23,069 nt of DNA from Proteobacteria bacterium UBA3413 (lineage in GTDB: Bacteria > Pseudomonadota > Gammaproteobacteria > Magnimaribacterales > D2472), in the NCBI GenBank assembly GCA_002358345.1, contig DEOR01000035.1, forward strand, positions 2,477 to 25,545, given 5' to 3'. The notes beneath the pieces are model-generated. The model was not told the origin of the DNA, did no database searches, and saw only the letters and a list, made by a program, of their open reading frames with translations. Positions 21,531 through 23,069 of this stretch are shown piece after piece. The position numbers and the translations under genes are program-made. Positions within the stretch are counted from its first letter, which is position 1; each line of letters opens with the position of its first letter.

Positions 21531-23069
21531 TTCAAAATAAGAGTTTTGGTCTACGCCATTTGTTTGCTGGCCCGTTTGGCTATCTACCCGAATGTATGAA
21601 ATCCCTGGTGGAGCCCTCCAAGGATCCACAGGCAGATCAACCAAAGCCTCGCTCATAAAATCTACCCAGATGGGCAGTGCAATTGATGAGCCAAATTCAT
21701 TATCTCCTAAAGAAGAAAAATCATCTGTACCAACCCATACAGTTGCAGATAAATCTCGATGAAATCCTGAAAACCAGGTGCTAATTGCATCATTGGTGGT
21801 GCCAGTTTTTCCAGCTATATCAGGGCGATTTAATACTTTTGTCTTTCTCCCATTGCTGCCTCTTTGCAGAGCTTCTCGCAAAATATCTTTTGTTAAAAAT
21901 GCTACCCTGGCATCAATTCCATGGCTCTCATGTTCTAGCTTTGGAAGCAACAAAAATGGCTCAATCTTTTCTATGGGCTTGTCAGCAAACCATGGGAAGC
22001 CTTCTATACTAAGGGTTGAGTTAACCGCATCTTGAGACAAAGGATGCTGAAAGATAATCAGTCCATTTCTATCAATAATTTTCTCAATAAAATATAGATC
22101 TTGTCCCTCTCCGGCATTGGCAAAAAAATTATAGGCTCTGATCATCTCTGCTGGTGAAAAGCTCGATGAGCCAAGCGCCAATGATAAATCTGGCGCTAAT
22201 CTTGATTTAGAAAATCCAAATTGCGAAAGAAAATTTTGAGCTGTCTCAATGCCCAATTCTCTTAATAGCTTTATAGAAACAAGATTGACAGACTGCACCA
22301 AAGCTTCACGGAGCCTCAGTGGCCCATAAAACTTACCTGTGTAGTTCTCTGGACGCCACACGCTTTCAAGATTTGCATCTTCAAAAATTATTGGAGCATC
22401 ATTAATTGTATCTGAGGCAGAATAACCATTTCCAAAGGCCGCTGAGTATATAAATGGTTTAAAGCTAGATCCAGCCTGCGGAAACGATTGCTTAACTCGA
22501 TCAAAATTACTTTTTGTAAAATTTAATCCTCCTTGATAAGCAAGAATTGCGCCAGTCGCTGGATTGGTTGCAATAAAAGCTGCCTCTGCAATTGGTAGCT
22601 GGTCCAATATTTTATCGGCACCTTCTTTGAGCAGATAAATTAAATCTCCTACTTTCAAGATGTCATAAAAATTCTGGGGTGTTGGTCCGAAGGTATTGAT
22701 TGTGATCCGACGCTTGGCCCAGCGATAGTCATCACTCCAAAATAAGGTTTGAATATTAAACTGATCATCCAAAAAAATAATTCGGTCAGGTTTTATGTCA
22801 ATCACCAAAGCTCTGATGTGAGAATCTAGGCTGATGGATTTCTCAAAAAGATCTCTGACAACTGAAATGACCGATTGTTTCATTCCCAGAATATCCTGGG
22901 TTTCTGCCTCTTGATTTAAAATGTTCAAATTGCCAATGCTCAGTTGAGCAAAAATTTCAGGAGATAATTGATTAAAGTAATTCATGGGTTCTCTCCACCC
23001 ATGACGCTTATCATACTCAAATAGGTTCTTCTGGATGCTTTCAATTGATGACCTTTGCATGGAAGATTT
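21507..23069 (-). CDS. mrcA: Class A penicillin-binding protein 1A, C-terminal part (cut by window end)
   Basis: The reading frame stays open to the window edge (520 residues visible, with Lys-Ser-Ser before the first Met), so the start and glycosyltransferase domain lie outside. EYDKRHGWREP at the beginning matches the linker of E. coli PBP1a (YDMRHGYRGP). A beta-rich insert (about 80-150) follows, as in PBP1A. The transpeptidase domain has SSFK (Ser201 of the visible part, active serine in AGSSFKPF), SVN (261-263) and KTGTT (422-426 in DIAGKTGTTND). It cross-links peptidoglycan in the periplasm. Convergent with slmA, with a 24-base overlap. In many Gammaproteobacteria this gene neighbours pilM; that side is not visible. 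Confidence 0.94.
   Translation of the reverse strand, partial: KSSMQRSSIESIQKNLFEYDKRHGWREPMNYFNQLSPEIFAQLSIGNLNILNQEAETQDILGMKQSVISVVRDLFEKSISLDSHIRALVIDIKPDRIIFLDDQFNIQTLFWSDDYRWAKRRITINTFGPTPQNFYDILKVGDLIYLLKEGADKILDQLPIAEAAFIATNPATGAILAYQGGLNFTKSNFDRVKQSFPQAGSSFKPFIYSAAFGNGYSASDTINDAPIIFEDANLESVWRPENYTGKFYGPLRLREALVQSVNLVSIKLLRELGIETAQNFLSQFGFSKSRLAPDLSLALGSSSFSPAEMIRAYNFFANAGEGQDLYFIEKIIDRNGLIIFQHPLSQDAVNSTLSIEGFPWFADKPIEKIEPFLLLPKLEHESHGIDARVAFLTKDILREALQRGSNGRKTKVLNRPDIAGKTGTTNDAISTWFSGFHRDLSATVWVGTDDFSSLGDNEFGSSIALPIWVDFMSEALVDLPVDPWRAPPGISYIRVDSQTGQQTNGVDQNSYFELFLEEAM

Overview
This is an AT-rich, gene-dense stretch of a bacterial chromosome, carrying mostly core housekeeping genes. 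Gene content and order point to a Gammaproteobacterium: hflK-hflC-purA beside miaA, nrdR-ribD-ribBA-ribH-nusB, waaA, and an algC-slmA pair as in the dut-algC-argB-slmA region of pseudomonads. The compactness (stop/start overlaps of 1-7 bases, tail-to-tail gene ends that overlap, no gap above about 120 bases, familiar neighbours missing) suggests a small, streamlined, perhaps marine genome. That lifestyle is an inference. I saw no rRNA, tRNA, CRISPR array, insertion sequence or phage gene. No stretch of more than 300 bases lacks a gene.

Layout, left to right. (1) 1-399, minus: the N-terminal part of an acyl-CoA dehydrogenase, cut by the window edge. A 118-base divergent gap with a small inverted repeat follows. 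(2) 518-6098, plus: nth, then a tightly packed run glyA-nrdR-ribD-ribBA(ribBX)-ribH-nusB, combining one-carbon metabolism, control of ribonucleotide reductase genes, riboflavin synthesis and antitermination. Riboflavin synthase (ribE), often found in this operon, is absent here. (3) 14078-6082, minus: waaA-glnB-miaA, then a likely internal promoter, then hflK-hflC-purA and a secreted, cysteine-rich DUF3604 protein. hfq and hflX, usually between miaA and hflK, are missing. (4) 14143-15609, plus: an LpxL-like acyltransferase and a small methyltransferase. They converge on (5) 19516-15599, minus: ilvE, a GT4 glycosyltransferase, a methyltransferase and an alpha/alpha-toroid protein. With waaA and algC nearby, (4) and (5) look like an envelope-glycolipid locus. 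(6) 19583-21530, plus: algC/manB-type phosphohexomutase and slmA. (7) 23069-21507, minus: C-terminal part of a class A penicillin-binding protein (PBP1A type), cut by the window edge.

Many genes serve the envelope: Kdo transfer, lipid A acylation, sugar-phosphate supply, glycosyl transfer, peptidoglycan cross-linking, the HflKC membrane complex and SlmA division control. The least understood parts are the GT4-methyltransferase-toroid trio and the DUF3604 protein. I found no clearly novel defence or mobile system.
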